64,000 nt of DNA from Prescottella agglutinans (lineage in GTDB: Bacteria; Actinomycetota; Actinomycetes; Mycobacteriales; Mycobacteriaceae): the NCBI RefSeq assembly GCF_004011865.1, contig NZ_RKLP01000002.1:248001-312000 (forward strand). Reading direction: 5' to 3'. Both the position numbers and the translations under genes were made by a program. Within the stretch, counting starts at the first letter, position 1, and the number at the start of each line of letters is the position of its first letter. This document shows, piece by piece, positions 36,481-44,025 of the stretch. The notes beneath the pieces were generated by a model that saw only the letters and a list, made by a program, of their open reading frames with translations, was not told the origin of the DNA and did not search any database.

Positions 36481-37956
36481 GTGACAACGACCGAGCAAAC
36501 AGTTGGTGGAGTCGCCCAATTGGCGCCACAGGATGCCGAATTCGTCTACAACGAGGCAGAGCGCCACATCTCGAACTCGACCGGTATCTACATGTTCGAC
36601 ACCACCGGCGAGACCGTTCCGATCACCCAGCGCGAGGCCGAGGAATGGATGCGCGCGCGCCTCGGCTACAGCGGGGTGTTCACCAGGCGACTTCGACACC
36701 TGCCCCTGGAACTGGACTACCCCTTCTGGGTTCCCGACCCCACGCTCGACCTCTCGAAGCACGTGGTCGTCGAACCGGTCGACGGCCCCGGGTGGGACGC
36801 GCTGCGACGCCACATCTCCCGGTTCTCCGGCAAGCCACTGGATCTCACCCGGCCGCCGTGGCAGTTGCACTTCCTCACCGGCGTCACGGGCATCGAGGGG
36901 CTTCCCGACCGGATGACAGTGGCCGTGCTGCGGTGCCACCACAGTTCCGGGGACGGACTCACCGCCCGCGACCTGGGGCTGCGTATCTTCGGACGGTCCG
37001 AGGTTCATCCACCGATTCCGTCGACCTCCGAGAACTGGTCCCTGCCGACGGAGTTCGTGAAGGCACTGGGCCGATTTCCCACCCAGTGGCGCACCTTCCG
37101 CGAGGGACTGACCACGACCGGGGAGGCCGCCGAGCGGGTCACCGAGGAGGTCCAGGCCGGCACCATCGCCCCGCCCGGGCCGCGCCGGCCCGCGACGCGG
37201 TTCAACGGTGAGATCACACCCGATCTGATCTTCGACGTCGTAAGCTTCTCACCGGACGACATCCGGACCGTGCAGGCCGCGGTCGAGGGCGTGACCTTCA
37301 ACGACGTTCTCCTGGCGACCATCTCGGGCGGACTCGCCGCGTACCTCGCCGAGAAGGGCGAGACTCCCACCGCATCGCTGGCCGCGGTGGTCCCGATGTC
37401 GCTGCGGGGCACCAGACCGGGTGTCGCGAATCAACCGGACAACAATCGCGCCAATCACCTCGCTCTGATGACCGTCGATCTGCACACCGATATCGACGAC
37501 CCGCTCGAACGGCTTCGCGCGATCAATACGTCGGTCCGCGCGGAGAAGAGCCGTCACCGCCACCCCGATGTCCAGATCGCGGCGTCCCGGGTGGAAACGT
37601 CGCCGGCGTGGTTGCTGCGTGGCGTAAAGTCACTGATGAAGTTGCGAAAGCAACCGGAAGGCACCGTCGAAACCGTCAACACCATGGTCAGCAACATTCC
37701 GTGGGTGGGTGACGACCTGGTGTTGCGAGGCGCCCCCCTGGTCCGGAGTCTGGGCATTCTCGGGATCATCGACAAGGTCGGACTCAGGCACCTGATCGTG
37801 TCCCATCACAACGACGAAATCGAGATCTCGTTCTGCACCGACACCGCGATGATGCCGGACACGGATCGTTACAAAGAACTCCTCACCAGGGAATTCCAGA
37901 AGTTGGTCGACCGTTCAAATGGGCCGATATCAACAGAATCCAGAGAAATTTCCTGA
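36481..37956 (+). CDS. Wax ester synthase/diacylglycerol acyltransferase-like protein
   Basis: A 491-residue WS/DGAT-type acyltransferase. The catalytic motif HHxxxDG appears as CHHSSGDGLTARDLG at residues 153-159. The C-terminal domain contains NDVLLATISGGLAAYLAEKG, and PMSLRGTRPG near residue 305. STGIYMFDTTGE replaces the usual N-terminal HMH-type start, and the flanking sequence diverges from typical triacylglycerol synthases. The GTG start follows GGGGGAAGGAG. It is the first gene of the mycoloyltransferase/peptide block and could esterify another acceptor than diacylglycerol. Signal peptide absent, so cytoplasmic or membrane-face. Confidence 0.88.
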   Translation: MTTTEQTVGGVAQLAPQDAEFVYNEAERHISNSTGIYMFDTTGETVPITQREAEEWMRARLGYSGVFTRRLRHLPLELDYPFWVPDPTLDLSKHVVVEPVDGPGWDALRRHISRFSGKPLDLTRPPWQLHFLTGVTGIEGLPDRMTVAVLRCHHSSGDGLTARDLGLRIFGRSEVHPPIPSTSENWSLPTEFVKALGRFPTQWRTFREGLTTTGEAAERVTEEVQAGTIAPPGPRRPATRFNGEITPDLIFDVVSFSPDDIRTVQAAVEGVTFNDVLLATISGGLAAYLAEKGETPTASLAAVVPMSLRGTRPGVANQPDNNRANHLALMTVDLHTDIDDPLERLRAINTSVRAEKSRHRHPDVQIAASRVETSPAWLLRGVKSLMKLRKQPEGTVETVNTMVSNIPWVGDDLVLRGAPLVRSLGILGIIDKVGLRHLIVSHHNDEIEISFCTDTAMMPDTDRYKELLTREFQKLVDRSNGPISTESREIS

Positions 37957-38103
37957 AACCGACCCATCATGCTGGGACTGGTTGTTACCGTCTCATTGCG
38001 TCACGGACAATCCGACCGTGATACGTGGACCGGTGCCGATCCGATCAATTGTGTATTGCCGGATTCGAAACCGGGTAACTACATATGTCTTCAGGAGGCA
38101 AAC

Positions 38104-38295
38104 ATGGGTTCTCTTACGGGAATTATGGGCGCGTTGCTCGAGGGCGGCATGGGCTCGCTGGGTGCCGACGGACTCCTCGGCACTTTCATCGGCTCGGCTG
38201 AGTCCACCATCCAGGGCGCACTCGGCTCGCTCGGCGATCTGGTCGAGATCGGCTTCGGCTCGATCGAGAGCTTCTCCGCCGGCCCGCAGAAGTAA
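38104..38295 (+). CDS. MGS peptide 1 (63 aa), putative mycomembrane peptide
   Basis: A 63-residue Gly/Ser/Leu-rich peptide starting MGSLTGIMGALLEGG. AGGAGG (38093-38098) lies 5 bases before the ATG, and the five sibling peptides nearby share the MGS start, so the longer open frame from 37969 is rejected. A hydrophobic residue followed by Gly-Ser recurs at residues 1-3, 16-18, 29-31, 40-42 and 51-53, with the last three steps 13, 11 and 11 residues. There is no signal peptide and no long transmembrane helix. Size and composition recall the PorA/PorH pore peptides of Corynebacterium; homology was not demonstrated. Confidence 0.8.
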   Translation: MGSLTGIMGALLEGGMGSLGADGLLGTFIGSAESTIQGALGSLGDLVEIGFGSIESFSAGPQK

Positions 38296-38412
38296 GCAAT
38301 CGGCCTTACCGACCACGCGATTGACGGCCGGGGCGTGCGGGATCCCAGCGATCCCGGTTAGCCCTGAAACAGCCTCGATAATCGCACCAACACGCCATAC
38401 CTAAGGAGAATC

Positions 38413-38529
38413 ATGGGATCCGTTTACGATGCTCTCGGCGTCTTCACCGGCAGCGCCGGCCCGGCCATCACCAAGGTTGTCAACGCGCTCTACGCACTGA
38501 GCGGCGGCACCAACCCCATGGCCAAGTAA
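38413..38529 (+). CDS. MGS peptide 2 (38 aa), putative mycomembrane peptide
   Basis: A 38-residue peptide beginning MGSVYDALGVFTGSAG and ending GGTNPMAK. AAGGAG (38403-38408) precedes the ATG by 4 bases. Gly-Ser at residues 2-3 and 13-14 is spaced 11 apart. The middle TKVVNALYALS can form a short amphipathic helix. It lies 117 bases after peptide 1 and is followed by a strong hairpin before the first mycoloyltransferase gene. Too short for a signal peptide plus mature chain, so export would need an unknown route, as for PorA/PorH. Confidence 0.75.
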   Translation: MGSVYDALGVFTGSAGPAITKVVNALYALSGGTNPMAK

Positions 38530-38561
38530 GAGCACTTGGCGCTGGTGCCGTCCGGCACCCC

Positions 38562-38595
38562 CAATCGGGATCCGCATCCTTGCGGGTCCCGATTG
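38562..38595 (+). terminator. Hairpin between MGS peptide 2 and mycoloyltransferase 1
   Basis: CAATCGGGA (38562-38570) pairs with TCCCGATTG (38587-38595), with a further inner CCGCA/TGCGG stem. It lies 33 bases after the peptide stop and 86 before the next ATG; it could terminate peptide mRNA or reduce read-through into the enzyme genes. Confidence 0.7.
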
Positions 38596-38681
38596 CGCAT
38601 GTCAGAGCTCCATCTAGCGACGCGACCTCCGCAGCTGCCCTTCCTGCAACCGCACCGGCCGCCCCGAACCAGGACCGATCC

Positions 38682-39749
38682 ATGAACTCTTCCCACGGAA
38701 CCCGACGACTGCGGACGGCATGCGTCGTCCTGGCCGCGGCAACACTTCCGCTGCTCGGCGGAATCCCTGCGACGGCGGAGGTTCCGGGGTCGCCGGATCC
38801 CACCGCGATCGACGGCACGTCCGGTGCACGGCTGGTCAGTTCCACGCAACGCGCAGGCCAGCAAGTCGACATCGAGGTGTACTCGCCCTCGATGCAGCGC
38901 AACATCCCGCTGCAGGTGCTCCGCCCCAAGGACACCAGCACCCCGGCCCCGACGTTCTACCTGCTCAACGGCGCCGGCGGCGGCGAGGACGGTGCGGCCT
39001 GGAACCTGCAGACCGATGTCGGAGAGTTCTTCGCCGACAAGCACGTCAACGTCGTCACGCCGATGGAAGGCGCATTCAGCTACTACACCGACTGGCGCGA
39101 ACCCGATCCCGGACTGGCCGCCACCACCGGCAACAACGGCATCAACAAGTGGACGACGTTCCTGACCGAGGAACTGCCGCCGGTCATCGACGACGTATTC
39201 GACACGACGGGCGCGAACTCCATCGCCGCCATCTCCATGACCGGGACGTCCGTCCTCGACCTGGCGATCCAGGCGCCGGACCTGTACAAGAGCGTCGGCT
39301 CGTACAGCGGATGCGCCATCACCAGCAAGACGCCCGGACGCCAGTTCGTCAAGCTCGTCGTGGGTCTCGGCGACGGCAACGTCGACAACATGTGGGGACC
39401 GCAGGACGACCCGGAATGGATCGCCCGAGACCCGTACGTCAACGCGGACAAGCTCCCCCGCATCCCCATGTACATCTCCACGGCCAGCGGACTGCCCGGA
39501 CCGCACGACTCGATGGACAACCCCCGAATCGAAGGCAAGTTCGCGGCGTTGGCAAGCCAGGTCGTCGTCGGCGGCATCATCGAGGCGTCCACGCAGTACT
39601 GCACGGACCAACTCTCGAAGAAGACCCGGGCGCTCGGCATGGACAACATCGTCTACAACTTCCGCCCGGCCGGCACCCACTCGTGGGGATACTGGCAGGA
39701 CGATCTGCACGAGTCGTGGCCGATGGTCGCCCGCTCGCTCGGCATCTGA
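38682..39749 (+). CDS. Secreted mycoloyltransferase 1 (Ag85/Cmt type)
   Basis: A 355-residue exported esterase-D-fold enzyme. Signal peptide: RRLRTACVVLAAATLPLLGG, cleaved near residue 32 (TAEVPG). PTFYLLNGAGGGEDGAAWN carries the oxyanion region, and VNVVTPMEGAFSYYTDW follows. The nucleophile is Ser185 in AAISMTGTSVLDLA, and His333 lies in GTHSWGYWQDDL, the Ag85-like HSW-YW ending. Mycoloyltransferases move mycolic acids from trehalose monomycolate onto trehalose, arabinogalactan or, for MytC of Corynebacterium glutamicum, protein Ser residues. The ATG at 38682 starts a normal signal peptide. Followed 29 bases later by a second copy. Confidence 0.93.
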   Translation: MNSSHGTRRLRTACVVLAAATLPLLGGIPATAEVPGSPDPTAIDGTSGARLVSSTQRAGQQVDIEVYSPSMQRNIPLQVLRPKDTSTPAPTFYLLNGAGGGEDGAAWNLQTDVGEFFADKHVNVVTPMEGAFSYYTDWREPDPGLAATTGNNGINKWTTFLTEELPPVIDDVFDTTGANSIAAISMTGTSVLDLAIQAPDLYKSVGSYSGCAITSKTPGRQFVKLVVGLGDGNVDNMWGPQDDPEWIARDPYVNADKLPRIPMYISTASGLPGPHDSMDNPRIEGKFAALASQVVVGGIIEASTQYCTDQLSKKTRALGMDNIVYNFRPAGTHSWGYWQDDLHESWPMVARSLGI

Positions 39750-39778
39750 CCGCATAGAACCGGAGAGATCGAACACTC

Positions 39779-40810
39779 ATGCGACGGAACGACGTTCGAA
39801 ACCTGGCCGCCGCACTGTTGGCCGCAGGACTGCTGACGGCAGGCCCGGCGGCCACCACGGCGACAGCCGACACGGAAACGGGAGCGGATGTCCCGCAGTA
39901 CGTGCAGGTGGACGCTGATGCCCCACCGTCGATCACGAGTGTCACGCCCCTCTCCGACCGGCTCCTCCTGCTGCAGGTGGCCTCCCCCGCCATGCGACGC
40001 GAGGTGCCGGTGAACGTGCTGCTGCCCGCCGATCGCAGCGAACCACGCGGCGTTCTCTACCTGCTCGACGGAAACTCCGGGCAGGTGGAGAGCACCAACT
40101 GGCTGGAGCCGACCAAGGGCAATGCGCAGGCGTTCTTCGCCGACAAGAACGTCAACGTCGTGATGCCGGTCGGGGGCACCGGGAGCCTCTACCAGGACTG
40201 GACCGAGGACCACCCCAAGTTCGGTCGCACCCAGTGGGAGACGTTCCTGTCCAAGGAACTACCTCCCCTGATCGACGCCCGCTTCGACACCAACGGACGC
40301 AACGTCATCGGCGGCATCTCCTCCGGCGCCCAGGGCGCCGTCATGCTCGCCGCGCGCGATCCGGAACTGTACGACGGCGCCGTGGGGTACAGCGGTTGCT
40401 ACGCCACCGAAGGGCCGGGAGCACAGATTCTGACCGACCTGATCGTCATGAACGGCTTGGCGACGTCGGACATGATGTGGGGGCCGCAGGGCTCCGACGC
40501 CTGGCGCGATCACGACCTGTTCCGCAACGCCTCCCGCCTCGCCGGCAAGAAGGTCTACCTGTCGTCCGGGAACGGTCTGCCCGGCCCGCACGAATCCCTC
40601 GACGAGCCCGACATCGCCAACACCGTCGTGGTCGGCGGCCTCCTCGAGGCCGGCTCGAACGTGTGCACCGACCAACTGGCGCAGGCACTTCGGGACGCGG
40701 GCGCCGACGTGATCCGCAGTGCTCAACCGGTGGGTGTCCACGCGTGGGACTACTGGCGGGACGAACTCGGACGCTCGTGGCCGACGATCGACGCGGCGCT
40801 CCGCCCCTAG
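39779..40810 (+). CDS. Secreted mycoloyltransferase 2 (Ag85/Cmt type)
   Basis: A 343-residue exported enzyme, a diverged paralogue of the preceding one. Signal peptide: RRNDVRNLAAALLAAGLLTAG with cleavage near residue 31. VLYLLDGNSGQVESTNWLEPT replaces the GAGGG loop, and VNVVMPVGGTGSLYQDW follows. The nucleophile is Ser181 in IGGISSGAQGAVMLAA, where enzyme 1 has ISMTG, and His321 lies in GVHAWDYWRDEL. Different residues around the active site suggest a different acceptor. The spacing of 29 bases after gene 1 suggests one transcript. Four further MGS peptide genes follow. Confidence 0.92.
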   Translation: MRRNDVRNLAAALLAAGLLTAGPAATTATADTETGADVPQYVQVDADAPPSITSVTPLSDRLLLLQVASPAMRREVPVNVLLPADRSEPRGVLYLLDGNSGQVESTNWLEPTKGNAQAFFADKNVNVVMPVGGTGSLYQDWTEDHPKFGRTQWETFLSKELPPLIDARFDTNGRNVIGGISSGAQGAVMLAARDPELYDGAVGYSGCYATEGPGAQILTDLIVMNGLATSDMMWGPQGSDAWRDHDLFRNASRLAGKKVYLSSGNGLPGPHESLDEPDIANTVVVGGLLEAGSNVCTDQLAQALRDAGADVIRSAQPVGVHAWDYWRDELGRSWPTIDAALRP

Positions 40811-40977
40811 CCGGAACCAAACAACCGACTGATTGATCGGGAACATAACGCGCGAACCCGACGAGTTGCTGCTAGCGTCGTGTCTTCACGAGCAATTGCC
40901 CGTGAAGGCAATGCGATTGCGGGACTAGGCAACTGGTTGAGAGCCCCCCGCACCGCACCGGGAAACAGGGAGGACCC

Positions 40978-41094
40978 ATGGGTTCTATCGCGGACATCCT
41001 TTCCGACGTCCAGTCGGTGGATCTGACCGAGAGCACCATCACGACCTTGCTCGCGTGGCTGGGCGGACTTCTCACCGGTAGCGCCGCCGGCTGA
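40978..41094 (+). CDS. MGS peptide 3 (38 aa), putative mycomembrane peptide
   Basis: A 38-residue peptide starting MGSIADILSDVQSVDL and ending LGGLLTGSAAG. GGGAGG (40968-40973) precedes the ATG by 4 bases. The N-terminal half is acidic and Ser-rich; the C-terminal half, from about residue 21, is hydrophobic with one Trp (LLAWLGGLL). Ser residues offer mycoloylation sites, including Ser3. It lies 167 bases downstream of mycoloyltransferase 2 and 88 upstream of peptide 4, in the same orientation. Confidence 0.75.
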   Translation: MGSIADILSDVQSVDLTESTITTLLAWLGGLLTGSAAG

Positions 41095-41182
41095 CGCAGG
41101 ACGCTGCGCCCGTGCGGCGCAGCGACTCCCCGACCACTCGAATTGCAGCGCTGGCACGTCTGCACGATCAGGAGGTAAGAAC

Positions 41183-41299
41183 ATGGGTTCGCTCGCAGAT
41201 CTCATCCAGATTCCCGTCATGAGCATCGATGCGCTCGGCATCGGAATCCTTCAGTCCTTCCGGAACCTCATCGACTACACCACCCTGGCCCTGAGCTGA
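41183..41299 (+). CDS. MGS peptide 4 (38 aa), putative mycomembrane peptide
   Basis: A 38-residue peptide beginning MGSLADLIQIPVMSIDAL and ending DYTTLALS. AGGAGG (41170-41175) precedes the ATG by 7 bases. Ser3, Ser14 and Ser25 fall exactly 11 residues apart, each starting a similar S-L/I/F-x-x-L unit, giving a hendecad repeat expected of a membrane-lying amphipathic helix. A strong terminator follows 39 bases after the stop. Confidence 0.78.
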   Translation: MGSLADLIQIPVMSIDALGIGILQSFRNLIDYTTLALS

Positions 41300-41338
41300 G
41301 GGTTCGATAGGCCACCCAGTTCGGCGGCCTGAGATGTC

Positions 41339-41373
41339 GGAAGGGTCCGTAGTCGATGACTACGGACCCTTCC
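41339..41373 (+). terminator. Terminator after MGS peptide 4
   Basis: Perfect 16-base arms (41339-41354 with 41358-41373) and a 3-base loop; ends the transcript of peptides 3 and 4. Confidence 0.9.
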
Positions 41374-41554
41374 GGTATCTGAGGCGCAAGTTGGACAACT
41401 GAACAGTTTTTTCTCGTTTCGCCTCCGTGACCTCCGCCGACCGGTTATCGTCGCTGCAGTCGCGGGGCCTTGCCCTGCGATCGTACGAAGAGGGTTGTCC
41501 TGCAATCGATTTTGCGGGATCCCTCTGTCAAAAGCATTCACGAAGGAGAGATTC

Positions 41555-41674
41555 ATGGGCTCGCTCGACGGCATCTTCGACAACTCGTCGCTCGCCATCA
41601 GCCACCTGTTCGACACCGTCACCGGATCGGTCGAGAACATCTTCGACCTGGTCGCCGGCATCTTCGCCAGCTGA
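41555..41674 (+). CDS. MGS peptide 5 (39 aa), putative mycomembrane peptide
   Basis: A 39-residue peptide beginning MGSLDGIFDNSSLAIS and ending LVAGIFAS. AAGGAG (41543-41548) precedes the ATG by 6 bases. The motif I/L-F-D recurs at residues 7-9, 18-20 and 29-31, again exactly 11 apart, and Gly-Ser recurs at 2-3 and 24-25 (22 apart). This is the clearest amphipathic repeat of the set. It begins a new unit after the terminator at 41339-41373. Confidence 0.8.
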   Translation: MGSLDGIFDNSSLAISHLFDTVTGSVENIFDLVAGIFAS

Positions 41675-41790
41675 GACCCTGTCGAGAACCGCGGGCGTCA
41701 CTGAGCGCCGGCGCGGTTTCGCTCCCGTCGGAGCATCCCAATCACTTGTAGGGCCGAACCATCGGCCCCACCACATCTCGGAGGTACACC

Positions 41791-41943
41791 ATGGGCTCGA
41801 TCCTCGACGCCGTCATGATCCCGGTCGGCAGCGCCGACGTCGTCCTCGCCGGCTTCATCGACTCGATCACCGTCACGCTCCAGGGTGTTGGCAAGGTCGC
41901 CGGCCAGGCCTTCGGCAGCGTCGCTGACATCTTCAACAGCTGA
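41791..41943 (+). CDS. MGS peptide 6 (50 aa), putative mycomembrane peptide
   Basis: A 50-residue peptide beginning MGSILDAVMIPVGSADVVL and ending FGSVADIFNS. GGAGG (41780-41784) precedes the ATG by 6 bases. Gly-Ser recurs at 2-3, 13-14 and 42-43. The ending ADIFNS resembles the NIFD-type units of peptide 5. Central GFIDSITVTLQGVGKVAGQAF is amphipathic. The following hairpin with a T-run closes the cluster. Confidence 0.78.
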   Translation: MGSILDAVMIPVGSADVVLAGFIDSITVTLQGVGKVAGQAFGSVADIFNS

Positions 41944-41961
41944 TCTCCGAACAGGAATCAC

Positions 41962-41996
41962 AAAAGAGCCGTGCGGCACTGCCGCACGGCTCTTTT
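41962..41996. terminator. Bidirectional terminator closing the MGS cluster
   Basis: Perfect 16-base arms (41962-41977 with 41981-41996), 3-base loop, A-run on one side and T-run on the other. It serves peptide 6 and the converging DUF255 gene. Confidence 0.95.
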
Positions 41997-42000
41997 CGTG

Positions 42001-44016
42001 TCAGTCCGACGCGACCAGGTCGCGCATCTCCTCGACCTCGGTGACCGGCCGATCGCACACGAATCCCCGGCACACGTAGGCCGTCGGGACACCGTCGATC
42101 TGCGGCCTGCCGGCGAGCAGCGGCGTCGAATCCGCAGGGCCTGCAACAACTACGGCGCCACCGGGAGCGAGGCGCCGCGCCTGCCGGGACAATTCGGACG
42201 ATTCGGTCTCCGACACCGCGATCTGGACGGGCCCCCGCACCGACGCTTCCGCGACCGCGAGCCAGTGCCCCGCCGACCGCGGTGCGCGCTGCAGCACCAC
42301 CGCCGCGCGGGCCAGCGAATCCGCCGCAGCGCCCGCATACTTCGAGGCCCGATCCGCGTCCGCCAGCGCCGACGCCGTCAGCAGCGCCTCCGCCATCGCG
42401 GACGCGCCCGACGGCGTCGCCCCGTCGAGCGGATCCCGTGGTCGGGTCACCAGAGTTTCGGCGTCGTCCGCGGTGTCGAACCAGCTACCGGGCTGATCCG
42501 GGTCGGAGAAGCGCGCGATCGCGATGTCCAGCAGGCCGGTTGCCGCGTCCAGCCACTCGCCCTCCCCGGTCACCTGGTGCAGAGTGAGCAGGCCCGTCGC
42601 GAGCGCGGCGTGGTCCTCGAGGATTCCCGCCGGGTCGCCCACCACTCCGGCGAGCGAGGCGCGTCGCAGACGACCGTCCACCACGTGTGTCGTCAGCAGG
42701 ACGCGGGCACATTCCACCGCCGCCCACACCCATTCCGGCCGGTCGAGGGTCGCGCCGGCCTCCGCGAGCGCGGTGATCGCGAGCCCGTTCCAGGCGGTGA
42801 CCACCTTGTCGTCGCGTGCGGGCTGCGGCCGTCGACTGCGCGCCGCGAACAGGCGCGAGCGAACGTCGGCGAGGCGGGCGGCATCGGACGGGTCCGACAG
42901 GAGTTGCAGGACGGAGGTCCCGCGTTCGAACGTCCCGTCCGCCGTCACCGCGAACGTCTCGGCCGCCCAGGCACCCTCGTCGACGCCGAGCACGTCTATC
43001 AGCTGCTCGGGTGACCACGAATACGTCAGGCCCTCTTCGCCGTCGGTGTCGGCGTCGAGAGCCGACGCGAACGCCCCCGCGCTGGTGCGCAGGTCCCGCA
43101 GCAGGAACTCGACCGTCTCCTCGACGACCCGATGAGCGAGGGCCGAGTCGGTGCGCCGCGCGAGGTGCGCGTAGCACCGCAGCAGCAACGCATTGTCGTA
43201 GAGCATCTTTTCGAAGTGCGGCACCATCCAGTCGGCGTCCACCGAGTAGCGCGCGAAACCGCCGCCGAGTTGGTCGTAGATGCCGCCACGGGCCATCGCA
43301 TCGGCGGTGCGCTCGACCGTTCGCAGCACCGGCTCGGCGCCCGTCCGCTCGTACGAGCGCAGCAGCGCCTCCAGCAGCATCGCGGGCGGGAACTTCGGGG
43401 CGCCGCCGAATCCACCGCGCTCGCGGTCTTCGTCGCGCAGCACACTCGCGACCGCACCGGACAGCAACGGCACGTCGATCGGCGGTCCGCCGAGCGGCAG
43501 CGGCGCACTGCTGCGCCGTAGCTCGGCGACCACGTTGGCGGCCGCGTCGTCGACGTCGCCGCGCCGCGTACGCCAGGTGTCGGTGACCGCGTGCAGCAAT
43601 TGGGTGAACGACGGCATGCCGCCCCGCGGCTGCGCCGGGTAGTAGGTGCCGCAGTAGAACGGGGAACCGTCCGGCGTCAGGAAGCAGGTCATGGGCCAGC
43701 CGCCCTGCCCGGTCATCGCGACCGTCGCGTTCATGTAGACCGCGTCCAGGTCGGGGCGCTCCTCGCGGTCCACCTTGATGCACACGAAGTTCTCGTTCAT
43801 CACCGCCGCGGTCGCCGGATCCTCGAACGACTCGTGCGCCATGACATGACACCAGTGGCACGCCGCGTACCCGATCGACAACAGGATCGGGACATTGCGA
43901 TCACGCGCCCACGCGAGCGCCTCCGGGCCCCACTCGTACCAGTGGACCGGGTTGTCCGCGTGCTGCCGTAGATACGGGCTGGTCGCGCCGCCCAGGGTAT
44001 TCCGCTCGAGCGACAC
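42001..44016 (-). CDS. Thioredoxin-domain DUF255 protein (YyaL/Rv1084-like)
   Basis: A 671-residue cytoplasmic protein. The N-terminal thioredoxin-like DUF255 domain has YAACHWCHVMAHESFEDPATA with a CxxC pair near residue 54, then FVCIKVDREERPDLDAVYM. The C-terminal two-thirds is an alpha/alpha-toroid related to glycosidase or epimerase folds (YDQLGGGFARYSVDADWMVPHFEKMLYDNALLL). The family (spermatogenesis-associated protein 20 relatives) has no settled function. Start at 44016, 10 bases after the preceding gene. It corresponds to Rv1084. Confidence 0.93.
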   Translation of the reverse strand: MSLERNTLGGATSPYLRQHADNPVHWYEWGPEALAWARDRNVPILLSIGYAACHWCHVMAHESFEDPATAAVMNENFVCIKVDREERPDLDAVYMNATVAMTGQGGWPMTCFLTPDGSPFYCGTYYPAQPRGGMPSFTQLLHAVTDTWRTRRGDVDDAAANVVAELRRSSAPLPLGGPPIDVPLLSGAVASVLRDEDRERGGFGGAPKFPPAMLLEALLRSYERTGAEPVLRTVERTADAMARGGIYDQLGGGFARYSVDADWMVPHFEKMLYDNALLLRCYAHLARRTDSALAHRVVEETVEFLLRDLRTSAGAFASALDADTDGEEGLTYSWSPEQLIDVLGVDEGAWAAETFAVTADGTFERGTSVLQLLSDPSDAARLADVRSRLFAARSRRPQPARDDKVVTAWNGLAITALAEAGATLDRPEWVWAAVECARVLLTTHVVDGRLRRASLAGVVGDPAGILEDHAALATGLLTLHQVTGEGEWLDAATGLLDIAIARFSDPDQPGSWFDTADDAETLVTRPRDPLDGATPSGASAMAEALLTASALADADRASKYAGAAADSLARAAVVLQRAPRSAGHWLAVAEASVRGPVQIAVSETESSELSRQARRLAPGGAVVVAGPADSTPLLAGRPQIDGVPTAYVCRGFVCDRPVTEVEEMRDLVASD

Positions 44017-44025
44017 GACTCTCCC

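Noticed and set aside
37969-38295. A 108-codon version of MGS peptide 1 starting at 37969
   Set aside because: AGGAGG sits just before the ATG at 38104, and five sibling genes share the MGS start; the extension has no such support.
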